64,000 bases of DNA from Lunularia cruciata (taxonomy: Eukaryota > Streptophyta > Marchantiopsida > Lunulariales > Lunulariaceae), in contig OX419756.1 of the NCBI GenBank assembly GCA_948567375.1, forward strand, positions 28,534,333-28,598,332, given 5' to 3'. This document shows, piece after piece, positions 1 to 12,249 of this stretch. The translations under genes were made by a program, and so were the position numbers. The notes below the pieces were generated by a model. The model saw only the letters and a list, made by a program, of their open reading frames with translations. It did no database searches and had not been told where the DNA came from. The first letter of the stretch is position 1; the number at the start of each line of letters is the position of its first letter.

Positions 1-3000
1 CATGTCTTTTCCTGGAATATTACAGCAGCTAGAAGCCACGCCAGCTCTATTTGTACTGCAAAAGGTTTGCAATCACTGCATTCTCGGTTTCTCGACTTAT
101 ATATCTAAACCAGAGTTTAATCCTTCTTACGGATCATGTCAATCTTGGAAACTGACTCAAATCAAATCCTAATGGTTATGTGATGACTGAATCATGGATA
201 TCGCTTAAATTATGTGTCGTCTTTTGAGAACCTCGAGCCTACTATGTAAACCGCCATTTATATATTCATATATATGTAAACATAGTGTGGACAGGAGTAC
301 AAGGAACAACCAAGTGCAAAAGGGAAAAAAACACCAAAGCTGAATAGTCCCTAACTACCAAGAAAGAAACAAAAACATGTCCTGAGAGCACAGATGGGGC
401 AAAAGTACACCAACAACACGCACCAAAGAAGCTAAGAAGGAGGTTGTATACTCCTCAATTATGTGGTAAAAGTCCTCTAAGACTATGTTTAGTGATTGGA
501 GAGGGAGGACCCTAGCCATGCTGGAAGGTGTTGTTATGGCAGCATATGCTGCTTTCCTCCACAAGGAACCTCGTGCTGCCTCCCTAAGGAGACCATCAAA
601 GTGGTGATGTAGGTGTCCATACCTCTCAATTGCTAAGGGACAAAGGTATCCAAGGATAGTCATGTGTGTAGTGGTCCTCCTTGCCCCTAAAGGCAATGGT
701 TGTTGTTGCTCATGCATGTATGCTTGCCTATGCCAATGACTCTGCTCATAGGAGGTTTGCCACCACCATGTCATGCAATGAATAATAAGAATATGTGAAA
801 GTAACAATATTTTCTTTACAATATTTGCCTAAAGGATAGGTGGTCCTAGTAGATCTAAACACCTCTCATCTTGAACTTGGGCCTATGTATCTGAGCCACT
901 ATACCACTCATTGCATCATGGATTCTAGTGGGCTCTCTACTAATTGCACATTGTAAAGAGTCAATGCCCTATATGTCATATGGGAAGCCACATGTTCATT
1001 GGTCAAGAAGCACTATGAGAGCTAGATGTGGGAGACTCAACCTCAAACTTAGAGTTGTAGTAAACTCACTATAAATAAATCAGAAATTGTCAATCAAGTG
1101 AGAAGCTTGGAGCTAAGCTCCATAACGTCTCTCACCTCTCACTGCAAGAGAGAATCCTAGCTCTACTATCAAGTATAGGTGTATTAGTGAGAATGTTGGT
1201 AAGTGTGTGAGGATTGGTATGCTCACTAAGATCCACTTGAATCTTCCTAGAGTTTAGGGATACAAAGTTGATAAACTTGGGAACTGGCATGTGTGCAAGG
1301 CTTGGCAATAGGTTACAAGCCAAACATACCTATGATTGGAAGGCGTAAGTGCCTAAATCCATTATCATGATAGGTCCCAACAAGACAGGATGCCCCTTGT
1401 GTAAGAACTTGTCTACTAAACTAAGGACCACTAGAGAACATGCTCTATTTTATGGTATTGGTGTTGTGGCCTCTTGCACTATGAGGCCATATCCACCCAT
1501 GACTATGGGTAGAGCTATTTGCTACCAACATCACTCATCTTATAGTTATGGGAGTATGCATGGCCCTAATATAGTGGAGAAAGTATGGAGGATAGTATTA
1601 TCAAACCTCCACAAAAATGGCAAAGGTGCTTCTATAAGCAAGAAAGTCTATGCCAAATATGAGGCCTTAGGGAGGTAGCACCGTGTGAGAATAAAATAAT
1701 CCATTTAGGTATTCTTTAATTGGGGAAATATGTGAGCATGGATTGTGGCTTATACTAGGGTGTCCAAGATGAACAAACTACAAAAATCCTCCTATTTCAT
1801 AAGAGAGCACAAAACTCTCAAACAACCTATGGGAAAGTAGAATCTTGGTGGAAGATCAAATGGAGTGAGTACCATGCATGGGCTCCAAACCTTACATTTA
1901 TAAGTCTAGACTTATACAATTCTAGACTTGTAACCTAAGGCCTCTAAGTTTAGTCTGAAAATAGACACTTCTCTAACTACATCCTCTAAAAGGCCCATAA
2001 TATGAGTGTTGTTTGAGAGGGTTTGGGAACAACAAGATAGAATATGGTGCTTGAAAGTTTAAATTTGTTTGGTTTTGTTAGTTTTTTTGTGTTATGTATT
2101 GAGAGAAGAGTGGAATTCCTTCCCTTGAGGAAGAAAATCCACAAAACTTTGTTTTGGTGAAGATATAGTTCTTTGGACGATGAGCATCTTCAAAATACTG
2201 ACATTTTCACACAAGTGATTGTACTTTCTTTGAAAGATAGTGTGCTTATTTTCAATGAAGATGAACAGATGTGTCTTTGGAAGAAAGTATTATTGTCTTC
2301 CAAAGATAAGGTTTAGGATCTGGTTCTTTGGAAGATCCACTACTAGTTCTTTCAAAGATATAAAAGATCTTTAAAAGAGTGAGAACATTCTTTGGGGAAG
2401 AAGGATGCAAAAATTCCAAGAAACATGCAAATCCAAGTTTCCTCACCCAAGTGCAGAGTCAAGAAAGGAGAAGAGTTATAAACTTGACATTTCTATAGTG
2501 GAGAGTGATTTTACTAATCTTTAGTATCTTTACTCATTTTTGCAAATCCTTAATTAGTAAAGAGAGAATGGGAATGTGAAGGGATTGAGTAGAAATCTAT
2601 GCAATTCATAATATTTCAATGGTGAAAAGCATCACTCCAAAGGCTACCAAGAATACTTTGGACTTGATGACACTATTGGTTGACCATCCTTGGAAGATGG
2701 AAGCATTAGAGTGCAACATTATAAAGGTTGCAAGTGAGCTTTCTCTTGTGGAATTGGAAGTATACTTTGAGGGCCATGGCTCTAGAAATTTAGGAGATGA
2801 AGAAGGTTGTACTAGGTAATCTACAAGCCAATGTGAGGAAGATCTTGAGGAAGAGAGCTAAGAGTAGCTAGGGGTTAGGCATTTGAGTCTTGCTTCAATC
2901 TAAGTAGTAAAATGCAAGCATGGATTGACAAGACCTTTGCCCATGACAAGCACTCCATGTTGAAAGTACATTTCATATGGTAATACATGTGGTATTGATA

Positions 3001-3085
3001 TATAACACGTATGTATACTATAGTTGTTAGGGTTTGGGTATAACACATAACATCCGATGGTGGCATTAGTTAGAATTAGAGTATT
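1..3085. other. Unassigned AT-rich sequence, no recognisable gene
   Basis: I recognise no protein family here. The longest open frames are 355-807 on the minus strand (150 codons, rich in His, Leu and Arg) and 1349-1678 on the plus strand (109 codons, with a CPLC motif near its start). Neither has a family motif I can name, a clear neighbour relationship or a convincing promoter, so I do not call either a gene. The first ~140 bases look less repeat-like than the rest. The stretch is probably decayed repeat DNA, but that is inference. Confidence 0.3.
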
Positions 3086-3089
3086 TAGG

Positions 3090-3800
3090 TCTTACCTTTG
3101 AGATTCAATTTGTTCATTTGATCAAGATGTTGGTGGTATAGTCAATAAGCTTGAGCAACGTATCATGAAATTTGTAGCACCAAAGCTACTTTGCTCAGAC
3201 ATTGGAGTGGTAGTATTGGCAATCATAGTCATAGTTACAAAGGCCTAGAAGGGCCACCAAAGCTAGTATTAGTTGGAGTTAGAGTATTTAAGTCTTACCT
3301 TTGAATGGTAGTTTGTTCTTTCCATCAAGATGTTGGCTGCATAGTCAATAAGCTTGAGCAGTGTGTCACGACATTTGTAGCACCAAAGCTAGTTTGCTTG
3401 GATAGTAGAGTGGTAGTATTGGCATCATAGTTATAGTTACAAAGGCCTAGAAGGTCCACCAAAGCTAGTTTGCTTGAATGTTGAAGTGGTAGTGTTGAGA
3501 ATCATAATTATTTTGGTAGTTTCTTATTTCAATGGCGGCATAGTCAATAAGCTTGAGCAACATGTCACAATATTTGTAGTGCCAAAGCTAGTTTGCTCCA
3601 ACATTAGAGTGGTAGTGTTTGCAATCATAATCATAGTTATGAAGGCCAAGAAGGGCCACCAAAGCTAGTTTTCTTGGACATTAGAGTGGTAGTATTAACA
3701 GTCATAGTCATAGCTATAAAGGCCTAGAAGGGCCACCAAAGCTAGTTTGCTTGGACATTGAAGTGGTAGTATTGGCAATCATAATTATTTAAGTAGTTGC
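3090..3800. repeat. Imperfect ~200-bp tandem repeat, about 3.5 units
   Basis: The phrase gtcaataagcttgagca recurs at about 3141, 3344 and 3543, a period of roughly 200 bp. The phrase ccaccaaagctagt recurs at about 3258, 3458, 3656 and 3735, showing the same period and a shorter last unit. Units have diverged by substitutions and small indels. The 64-codon frame at 3474-3668 is part of the repeat and not evidence of coding. Confidence 0.75.
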
Positions 3801-5427
3801 TTATTTCAAAGGCTTTGAGGCATAAGGCTATGGATCAAAGAAGCTATGAAGGCCCTTTTATGGGTAATTATGAAGGCCCTTCTAGTTTCTTATTTCAAAG
3901 GCTTTGAAGGCTTTGGTAGTTTTTTGGTAGATTTTGCCTATTTTGGAAGCTTCAAGGCATAAGGATGTAGGCTAGAGAGGCTACAAAGGCCTAGAAAGGT
4001 CAACAAGCTAGCATGAGGCTAGCCAATTTAGATGAGTTTCTGGTAGCTATATGGAAAAATCTACCCACCCTTCTAGATTGTATGCAATAGTGTTTGAACC
4101 TCAGATCTCTAGTTCCTAGGTTAGTGTTCTAGCCAAGTAGTCCATCCTTTCTTGTTGTCCTAGTGATTGGTAGACTAGTTAGTACCTTTACCCATGTACC
4201 TTTGGCTGGGAAAGGAAGTTTAATCCTATCCTTGGTGATCTAGGTAGCTTAGAAGTATACAAACACTCTCATTATATCAAATACCAAATGGTGCTAGAGT
4301 CAATCTGGTGTTGATTTATGAGATGGAGTGTTTTTGTTTGGATTTCTTATAATTGGACACTCTCCATTCTCTACTTCTTGTTTGTGCACTATGTTTTTAT
4401 GAGGTGCCTTGGCTTTAAGTGTTGGTGTTTGGGTGTGCTCTTGATAGTGAGGTTGGAGTGATGATCTATTAGACTATCTATATTTCTCTTTGGTGAGGTA
4501 AGAAATGATGATCTGCAAACTATGAGAGTGCATATTGTGATGGTAGGTTATAGGTTGCCTTTCACTTAGTGTAGTTGTCCATAATTAGAGCTACATTAGT
4601 GAGTGATGTTCAATTGGTGGTGCCACTTGGTGGATTACTTATGGTGGTTACATTTATGGTTTAAGTTACATTATCACAATGAGGATTTGGGGATTCTAGA
4701 GGGGATATCATTGTGTATGCAATGGATTAACATAGAGTGATGCTTGGTATTAGCTTGTATTTGAGGTCCCAATAATGGTGGAGATTGACTTCAATTTGGA
4801 GTTTGATATACAAGTTGATTTGGTTAAGAGTTCACCTAGTTTGTCCATACCATTATTGTGGAACATGGGTAAGATTTATGGGGCCTCCAAGAGCTCCAAG
4901 TGGTACTTTGGTATAATGGGTACCATTTAGTTGGATGACTCCATCTAGGAGTTTAATAGTTGGTATGAGCTATTGTAAATGAAAAACTCAACTTTGTTCA
5001 TACCCTTCATGGCATGGAAGGGGTTGTTCTATCACTTGTAGGGTCCCTTGTTGGATGATTACCATGAGTTAAAGAGAGCTCACTTGGAGGACATTGAGCT
5101 ATGGAGATAATATTGGTCTCCAAACTACATTTTTATCACTTCAAGCTTGGTTTCTAGGGATAGATTTGCAATACCTACAAGTTTTAGCTTTAATAGCATT
5201 GGTGTACCTAGTAGAGGTACACTAGTTAGAGATGGTGCTACTATGAGTGGAAGTACTACTACAAGAGGTGGTGCAATACCAAAGTTTAACCTCATAGTGG
5301 AGTTCTTTTAGTGGTTGAGGTAAACTACCAAGGAGTGTGGATTGACAAGCTGAGAAGCTTGTAGGAGTTCCAAAGGTAGGCTAAAAAGAGCTTATGCAAG
5401 GCATACACTTGCATAAGATGGCTGATT
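3801..5427 (+). other. Degenerate repeat sequence left of element A
   Basis: No intact gene is visible. At 4289-4302 the string TGGTGCTAGAGTCA resembles a decayed initiator-Met primer-binding site (TGGTATCAGAGCCA, 10 of 14 matches), so this may be the 5' end of an old LTR element. The stretch around 4330-4570 shares scattered wording with 18380-18620, suggesting a common repeat family. Translation of 4770-5300 gives short broken frames that I cannot assign. Confidence 0.25.
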
Positions 5428-6118
5428 TGTAACACCCATTTTTGCATGTATGTGCTATTGTGATATTTAGTTTGGTATGATAACTACTTGAGAGATATTA
5501 TTTATATAAAGATAAAGGATGGTTCTACACTAAAAATTATTAGCTAAAGTTAGTCATAGCTAAGATAGAGGGGACCTTACTTTGGCGGATGTAGAAAAAA
5601 TGAGCACTACTATTTTGGATTCTAGTGTGTTGACTTGGTATTATTCCTAGTTGTTTGGCTTTGAAGAAAGAGTTGAGAACTCTTGGACCCACAAGCCTTT
5701 TTGTTTCAAATTCTTCTATAGTCCAAGGATAGCACATGTGAAAGAATCCTTGATTTAGTGGTTGGATCAAGATAAGACCATATGCTTAGGAGAATATTCC
5801 CAAGAGTATGGATATTCCTTTAGCTTTTTGACTTTATTTGACTTTTAGCGTAGTAACTTGTGTTACTCCAATAATTAGTAACTTTACTTTGTAACTATTT
5901 CACAAGTATATAAATTAGGAGTGAGGAGGTACTTATCATCCTTTCATTTGCAATTATCTCTCTCTCATTGAGTTCTCTAGTGAGCAAGGTCCTGAGTCTT
6001 GGAGTGTTAGCCTTGGAAGAGTATGATGGAGTTGAGGTTCTTTACCTTCTTAGTCCATGGCATGCTACCATAATAGCCATTAGAGATTCATCTTCAGTGA
6101 GAGACAAGCCGGCTCATA
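5428..6118 (+). repeat. 5' LTR of element A (B family)
   Basis: It begins TGTAACACCC and ends GGCTCATA where other copies end GGCTCACA. It is 691 bp, collinear with the LTRs of element B and more diverged from them than those two are from each other. A TATATAA-type box lies near 5908. The four bases to its left read GATT; no right-hand partner survives to test a target duplication. Confidence 0.88.
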
Positions 6119-6122
6119 TTTT

Positions 6123-6140
6123 TGGTTCCATTACTTAGAC
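6123..6140 (+). promoter_or_regulatory. Primer-binding site of element A, decayed
   Basis: TGGTTCCATTACTTAGAC lies four bases after the LTR. It matches the site in element E (TGGTTCCGTTGCCGAGAC) except for changes of the C-to-T or G-to-A kind. Both resemble the plant tRNA-Asp primer site TGGCGCCGTTGCCGGGGA. Confidence 0.7.
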
Positions 6141-6239
6141 CTCTCTAGAAGGTAAGGTAATGTTCTACGTACAATTTTATATTAGATAGAAGGAGGCTAT
6201 GAGAGCTCACTTGGAGAGAAAATTAGAGGATAGAGGGAT

Positions 6240-7400
6240 CAACTTATGTTAGAGAACTTGGACCCATTTGTATACCATATAGTTCATTATGATGTATTTG
6301 AGGTGATTTTGTATATCTTGTACATATGAGAGGATTTGAAGAGATTGTGCAAAGTGGATTGCAAATTTTGAGGATTACAATGATTTGGGGCAAAATACAA
6401 AGTTTGAAATCTGCACTTGAAATTTCTACACATGATAGCTTGTGTTGTCCTTCAATTAGCACACTTGAAATTATTGTGAGAGCTACTATGTGCATTGGGC
6501 TAGAATTTTTGAAAGTTGATAGGGTAAACTGCTTCCCAACTACATGCTTTCTCAAAAATTGTACAAAGTCTGCCATTTCTTCAATTTTCAATGGATTGTT
6601 TTTAAACATTCCAAGAAAATTTAGTGCATTTTATTCTATTGACACAAAAATTAGAGAGAAATCATTCTTGACGAAGAGTTATAAGTTTTTAAACTGAGGG
6701 GGGTGGTTTTCAAACCAAATCTGAAATATGTGTGCTGAATAGAAAGATTCCTAGGCCAAATGGCTTGATAAAAAGATCTGAAATTTTACAAAGAGAGATG
6801 CCTTAGAGTTGTGATGAAGTGTGAAAAATTTCAAAGAACTATGATATACCAATTGAGATATTTGAGTGACATTGTGAGGAAGGGTTGATTCTACAAAGTT
6901 GAGACCTCATGCATGAGGAATGTGAGAGCAACAAAAAGCATATTTGAGTGTTTAGACTCATCTTGGGAACAAGGAGGATCATCAAGAGTGGAAATTGAGA
7001 CTATGCAAGGTTCTCCAAAGGTTTGAGGTGATTATAGGGGTGGATTTGAGGAAAAGAGAGTTTAAAATAGAATTTGAAGAGAGTGTTGAGAGGATCCAAA
7101 AACCTACACCACTTGGAGGAAAGAGTGAGTCTAAGTGCTTTTTATATGGAGAGAAGAGACATAAGGCAAGTTCATGCCCATTGACCTTTGAGGGAAAGGA
7201 GAGGATTATTTGACTTGGGTTTGCATGTTGGACCTTCTTCACCAAGATAGGGAGGGAGAAGATCTAAGACCAAGGAGTTATGTGAGGTTTGTGGAGTGGA
7301 AGGACTTCCAAAAGGACATGAGTGTAGTGGAATAAAAGCACTTTTTTAGACTTGGTGAAGAATCTTGGAGAGATTCTTAGTACAACTATAGAAATACTAC
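6240..7400 (+). pseudogene. Leader ORF (zinc knuckle) of element A, broken
   Basis: Three family copies (here, in B and in E) carry a reading frame between the primer site and gag. In A, fragments at 6326-6697 and 6995-7213 give the same protein text as B: a region with EISTHDSL and LEFLKVDRV, then a CCHC knuckle of the form C-x2-C-x4-H-x4-C near 7137-7180 (the last His/Cys spacing is kept: CFLYGEKRHKASSC, with the second Cys changed to Tyr). The frame is cut by stops and shifts. Function is unknown; a nucleic-acid-binding, gag-like role is inferred from the knuckle only. Confidence 0.55.
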
Positions 7401-7653
7401 CACCTTCATCAGCTAGTTCTCAAGATTGGTGATGGAGATAATCTTTCAACTTATGGATAAACTATCTATGAGTGTTTGATTAATATGTAGTCTAGGATTT
7501 GATGTTGCTATAGAAATCTTGGAGAAAACTGAAATTTTTGTGTTCCCTAGGGTAGATTAATCTCAAATAGTATTAGTCATGTACATACTCTATTAGTTAT
7601 AGAGATAGAAAAGCAAAAAATTGGAGAGAAAAGAAAGATAGTGAGAGGATAAG

Positions 7654-8169
7654 ATGAGGAAACTTCCAATTTTCTTTGGCAAGGATGGAGAAGATATGGA
7701 GGCTTTTGTGAGAGACTTCAAGAGAGCTTGCATAGGAAACAATGAGAGGAGGAAGAATGAGTGGGCCTCATTATTACCAAATTTCTTTGAGGATGCAACA
7801 CTTACATGGTATGAGTCAGAATACCAAAAGAAAGAAAGGAGAGATGGGCAAGAAGAGCCTTGGGGGAGTTTGACTTCAACACTCATTGAGAAATTTCTTC
7901 CAAATGAGAATAATGTGAGATTGATGAGTGAGGTTACCTTCCTCAAACAAAGAAATAGAGAGAAAGTGAGAGTCTATGTAGAAAGAGTGAAGAAGTTAGA
8001 GTCCAAATTTTGCATAGTGTTAAGGAAGGGTGGAGATGATGTGGAGATTACTATGATTGGCATAGGAACCATGCTCACCAAGAGTGGAGGGTTGAGACCA
8101 CAAATAAGAAGCAAAGTGAGGTATGAAAAACCTTCTTCCAAGGTTGAAGCTATCAAGATTGCAGTTTGT
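7654..8169 (+). pseudogene. gag: Gag of element A, N-terminal part
   Basis: The frame starts MRKLPIFFGKDGED and contains FEDATLTWYESEYQ, the retrotransposon gag core also seen in element B, at about residues 46-60. It stays open to residue ~172 and loses frame agreement with B where the LINE begins at 8170. One short internal deletion near 8083 removes a few codons relative to B (AMLTKNFVGGLRP becomes TMLTKSGGLRP). The rest of gag resumes at 10553. Confidence 0.85.
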
Positions 8170-10533
8170 TGATTGGTTGAACTTCTTCAATCTACATCAA
8201 CTTCTTTGTTTCCAAGAGGCTCTCATAGGAAGAAACTTGGTCTCCCTTGCAATAGGTGGTATGATGATAATTGAAAAATGGCAAGGATCAAAGCTATGGA
8301 TAGGTCTCTTGATCAGATTGCACAAAATCAGGCTTTTGTTTCATACAAAAAGTTGGTGAAGTGCAAAAAGTGGGCATTTTTGAGACTCAAGGGGGTTGAG
8401 TTGAGCATTGAATTGAAGAGCAATCCCAAGGATTTTTGGAAGAAGGTAACCATCAGATCTCCATCTCCATCGCTGGACCTGAATGAGCTTTGTGACTATG
8501 TGAAGGATCTGTACTTTTTCACTGATGCTCCAAGCATGGCACCTTGCCTTGGATCTGCTCTCACCATCTCCAAAGCTGATGTCAAGTACCAATTGAAGAA
8601 GTTGGCCAATGGTAAGGCTGAAGACCTTGATGGACTATGTGTTGAAATTTTGAAGTGGGGCGGCAGCCATTTTATTGCAGTACTCACTTCTCATTTGAAT
8701 GAGGCAATCAGGTATGGCTTTCTTGATAGATGGTGCTTCAAGAAGGTAGTTCCTATTCACAAGTCCGGCCAGAGAGATGTTGTCACCAATTACCATACCA
8801 TACTTGTTGGTAGTGTCTTTGCCAAGTTGTATGGTCAAATTTTGGAGTCGAGGTTGAGCACTTGGGCTGAAAAGTAAAAAATTTGAGCTAAGTGCCAAGC
8901 TGGTTTTAGATCAGGCTTTAGTACTTTGGACCACCTATTGGTACTCCATGTTTTGTGGTGGAAATCTAAGGGTGTTGGAGAGCTCTCTATGTTGCATTTA
9001 TTGATTTCAGGAAGGCCTTTGATAAGGTGCTGAGGAAATCTCTAAGTGAGAGACTCACTGAAGTGGGTGTTTCATCTGATCTGATTGGTGCTATCTCTAG
9101 ACTCTATGAGAAATTGATTGTGAAACTTGCATCTTTGAGCTCTCAAGATGTCCTTAGCACAAAGGGTGTGATTCAAGGCTGGTCTCTATCTCCAACTCTG
9201 TTTGGAATCTTCATCAATGATCTAGAGAGTCTACTCATGGAAGCTGGAGCTACTGGTGTACAGGTTGGCTCCTTGATGATACATGCACTCCTTTATGCAG
9301 ATTATGTAGTGCTCCTCTCCACAAATCCACAGAGTTTATAGAAGCTGTTGGATTCTCTACTTTGCTTTTGCAATCAAACAAAGATGGAGGTGAACCTTGA
9401 CAAGTCCAAGGTGATTGTGGTGGGTTCTAAATGTGTCACACCTTTCTTTTTGATGGACAACAATTGGAGCAAGTTTCTTCTTATAAGTACTTGGGCCTTG
9501 AGTTTTCTCATGACTATAGTTGGTCTACTTGTGTGAAGATGAGAATCAATGCATGGTTTAGAGCTTTGTATTCACTCATGAATCGCTCTAGACTTGCTCA
9601 TCTTACCACATGGGAGTTGAAGAAGGTGTTGTCCAGATCTCTTGTGCAGCTGGTGGTTCTCTATGGTACTCATATTTGGGGTCCAAGTACTAAGAAGACA
9701 TGGTCAAAAAAGGTGTAGAAAATTCAAAAACTGTTTTTGTGTGATAAACTTGGAGTGAGGACTCAAACTCCTTATGTATTGCTGCTTGGTGAAACTTGGT
9801 TTTTGCCTCTTGAGGCCAAAGCTTTGTTCTTGGCTCTCACATATGCCACTAAGGTGAGATCCATGGAGCATGAGAGACTTCCCTACCAAGCTTTTTGTGC
9901 CACTCTATCTATTGGTTGGTATACAGATCTGATTGCATGGGTCACAAGGTGGAATGTTTCTGAGCGACATTGGAGATTGGAGCCTATTGCACTTTGAGAG
10001 GTGATCAAGGAGCAGTTATTACTACACTTATGGCAACAACCCGGTACCAAGATGGTGTTCTATCAGCAGTTTGTAAATCCTATGTTGGTGTATTGTGAGC
10101 AAGATTATCTCTTGGCTAGGATCTCTACTTCACTTAGACATGTTATTGCTCAATATAGAACTAGTTCTCATAGACTAGATGTAGAACAAGGACCTTGGCA
10201 GCAGATAGAGCACTCCATGCAACTTTGCAAATTGTGTACTTTGAGCAAAGTTGAGGATGAGCACCATGTGTTTGTTGATTGCCCTTGTTACATGCAGATT
10301 AGAGTTAGACATCAGATTACTTGTAGTGATTTCTCAACTCTCTTATAGGTTGAAGCTTTAGCATTAGGGAAGTATATGATAGAGATTAGTTTATATCAAA
10401 CCAATTTGTTACAGATTGGTCAGATGCCATAGGCTTTGGCCTAGGCTCACATTTCATGTGTTTTGTATTGTGTTTCCAACCTTTTGACTCTTTGAGTCTT
10501 CTGGACTTTATATTTAATTGTTTCATTGTTTCA
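8170..10533 (+). mobile_element. 5'-truncated LINE fragment inserted into gag of element A
   Basis: Comparison with element B fixes the junctions: B reads gcaatttgtatggag without a break, while A is interrupted after TTGT at 8169 and resumes at TTGT (10534-10537), giving a possible 4-bp duplication. The fragment holds a non-LTR reverse transcriptase and a C-terminal zinc knuckle but no endonuclease, as expected for 5' truncation. Its 3' end reads as repeats of ttgtttca and not a plain poly-A. Confidence 0.8.
8278..10348 (+). pseudogene. LINE reverse transcriptase and C-terminal zinc knuckle, broken
   Basis: Frames at 8278-8877, 9027-9341, 9431-9718, 9737-9997 and 10001-10348 read on as one protein. 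Landmarks in order are: the linker YFFTDAPS; a VVPIHKSGQRD segment typical of LINE fingers; FIDFRKAFDK (motif A, catalytic Asp) around 8998-9027; IQGWSLSPTLFGIFI (motif B); YADY in place of YADD at the catalytic motif C near 9296; and MEVNLDKSKV. The C-terminus has a C-x2-C...H...C knuckle (CKLC, HHVFVDCP) near 10228-10290. YADD to YADY and several frameshifts show it is inactive. The clade is uncertain; motif wording differs from the usual plant L1. Confidence 0.8.
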
Positions 10534-10552
10534 TTGTATGGAGTAGATTTTA

Positions 10553-11576
10553 AAAGGGGATGAGAGTGATTGGTGTTGAAGGAGGTTGTGCATCCTCCTC
10601 AAGGCTACAAGTATGGTGGAACTTCTGATACTTTGGTGGAAAGGGTTGCACCACAAGTAGTAGTTGCTTCAGTTCTTGCACCTCCACCAAAAGATCCACT
10701 TCAAACCATCACAGAACAACTTGCAAATCTCAAGATCAATGTGGTGCAACTATGGGAGAAGAGAGAGGTGGATCAGAATTTAGGGAGAGGGCATAGAAAT
10801 TATGGAAACTATCCATATAGAGGAGGCCAAGTACCCAATAATTTCAATCATAGAAGTTGTTTTGGTTGTGGAGGAAGTGGCCACACCCAAAAGAATTGCC
10901 CAAATTCCACTTTCCATGGAAGAAAGTGTTATGAGGGAGGCAATAGAGGGAAAGAGGGAGGTAATGAAACCCAAGTTGCTCCTAATTCAAACAAAAGTAA
11001 GGAGATAACCTTTGTAAATGTGGTTGAGAGCAAGTATGAGAAGTGAGAGTGCTCAAACTTCAAGAGCTTAATTTGGAGCTTTTGGCACAAGAGAAAAAGA
11101 GAGCTCATTTTGCAAAGGATGTACACTCTTCTCAAGGATTTACTCCTAGCAAGGATAATCTTATGTCTACTAGGAGCACTCACACCTCAACACCATCAAC
11201 AACAAAGACTCCAAGAAAGAAGTTGTGGATGGAGGACTTCTTGATCTCCAAGCAACAATAGAACTACAATGTGTTGGAGTATGTTGGTAGTCATATGGCT
11301 GACATCACAATGGGCTAATTGATTACTTTGAACCCTACATTGAGAAAGGAGCTTGAAGGTTGGTTTGAGTTCTACAACAAGTAAGAGGAAGAAGAAGGCA
11401 AAAACTCAAGTATCAATGGGGGTGGTGGATGCCAAACCATCACCATGGGAGGCATGTAAATATGCCTCCAAGATTGATGTGAGTGAATGATCACAACATC
11501 AAGGATGCATTGGATGATGGAGGATCAACAGTGAATGCCATGTCAAAAAGGTTGATGAAGAAGTTGGGTATGATAT
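10553..11576 (+). pseudogene. gag: Gag C-terminal part and start of protease, element A
   Basis: After the LINE, text identical in order to element B resumes: VLKEVVHPPQGYKY, the knuckle CFGCGGSGHTQKNC near 10858-10900, then a stop at 11044 and further stops near 11259 and 11317. The protease remnant near 11515 reads D-D-G-G-S-T where B has V-D-G-G-S-A. Element C is inserted directly after GGTATGATAT at 11576. Confidence 0.82.
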
Positions 11577-11985
11577 TGTAACAATATAGAGTTAGCAACG
11601 TAGTTAGTAAGGCTAATGAAGTATAATAAGCCAAATTAGCCCAAAATATTTTAGAAGCATCTAGGAAGTTTTTTGGGAAGTTTTTTGACTAGCTTATCTT
11701 GCATCCCAAGCAGGTAGCTTCTAGAAGCTTTCAACTAGCTTAGCTTGCACGCCAAGTAGACAACTTCTAGAAGGAAGCTTCTTGAAAAGCTTCCTGGTTA
11801 ACTTGACTTACACTCTAAGAAAGTGGCTCAAGGAAGCTTCTTGAGAAGCTTCTCAAGGGCCTTGTATGCTACTTATAAATACCAAAGCCTAAGTTCATAC
11901 TGGGCATTTGGAGTTTTCTCACATTCAAGTGTCCCCATGTGAGTTTCCATTATCTTATTTCTCTCCTTGGTCTTGGTCTTTTACA
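11577..11985 (+). repeat. 5' LTR of element C
   Basis: It starts TGTAACAATATAG and ends ...CTTTTACA directly before the primer site. The U3 part is full of overlapping palindromes built on AGAAGCTTCT (11690-11860). A TATAAAT box follows at 11874-11880. Confidence 0.88.
11740..11880 (+). promoter_or_regulatory. Palindromic GAAnnTTC cluster and TATA box in LTR of C
   Basis: At 11831-11857 the string GAAGCTTCTTGAGAAGCTTC contains two GAAnnTTC blocks, the building unit of heat-shock elements, although the spacing between blocks is four bases where the consensus has two. More AAGCTTC blocks lie upstream at 11756-11800. A TATAAATA box follows about 15-20 bases later. The arrangement recurs in the 3' LTR (19920-19967) and in the LTR of element D. 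Confidence 0.5.
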
Positions 11986-11986
11986 T

Positions 11987-12004
11987 TGGTATCAAAGCAG
12001 GAAT
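11987..12004 (+). promoter_or_regulatory. Primer-binding site of element C (initiator-Met type)
   Basis: TGGTATCAAAGCAGGAAT follows the LTR after one base. It matches the common plant initiator-Met site TGGTATCAGAGC with one change. This site is usual for plant chromoviruses. Confidence 0.8.
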
Positions 12005-12249
12005 GGGATGGATGGAATTTATGGACCACCAAATCCACTTCCACCAAACCATTGGGATTTTTGTGTCCAAGTACTACCCAAACATTGTTTCACACAATTC
12101 ATCACTTCACACTTTGGATAAGATTTTTAGCATATGATCACCATATCTGAGGAACCCTTGGTGCTTCCGGTTGTAACTTATGGAGAATGGTGGATATGTT
12201 GCTTTTGTGTGTTAATAAATTAGATAAATATAGGGGTGGTGTGATAGAG

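Noticed and set aside
355-807. 150-codon minus-strand frame as a real gene
   Set aside because: No recognisable domain, unusual composition and no supporting neighbour; kept only as an unassigned frame.
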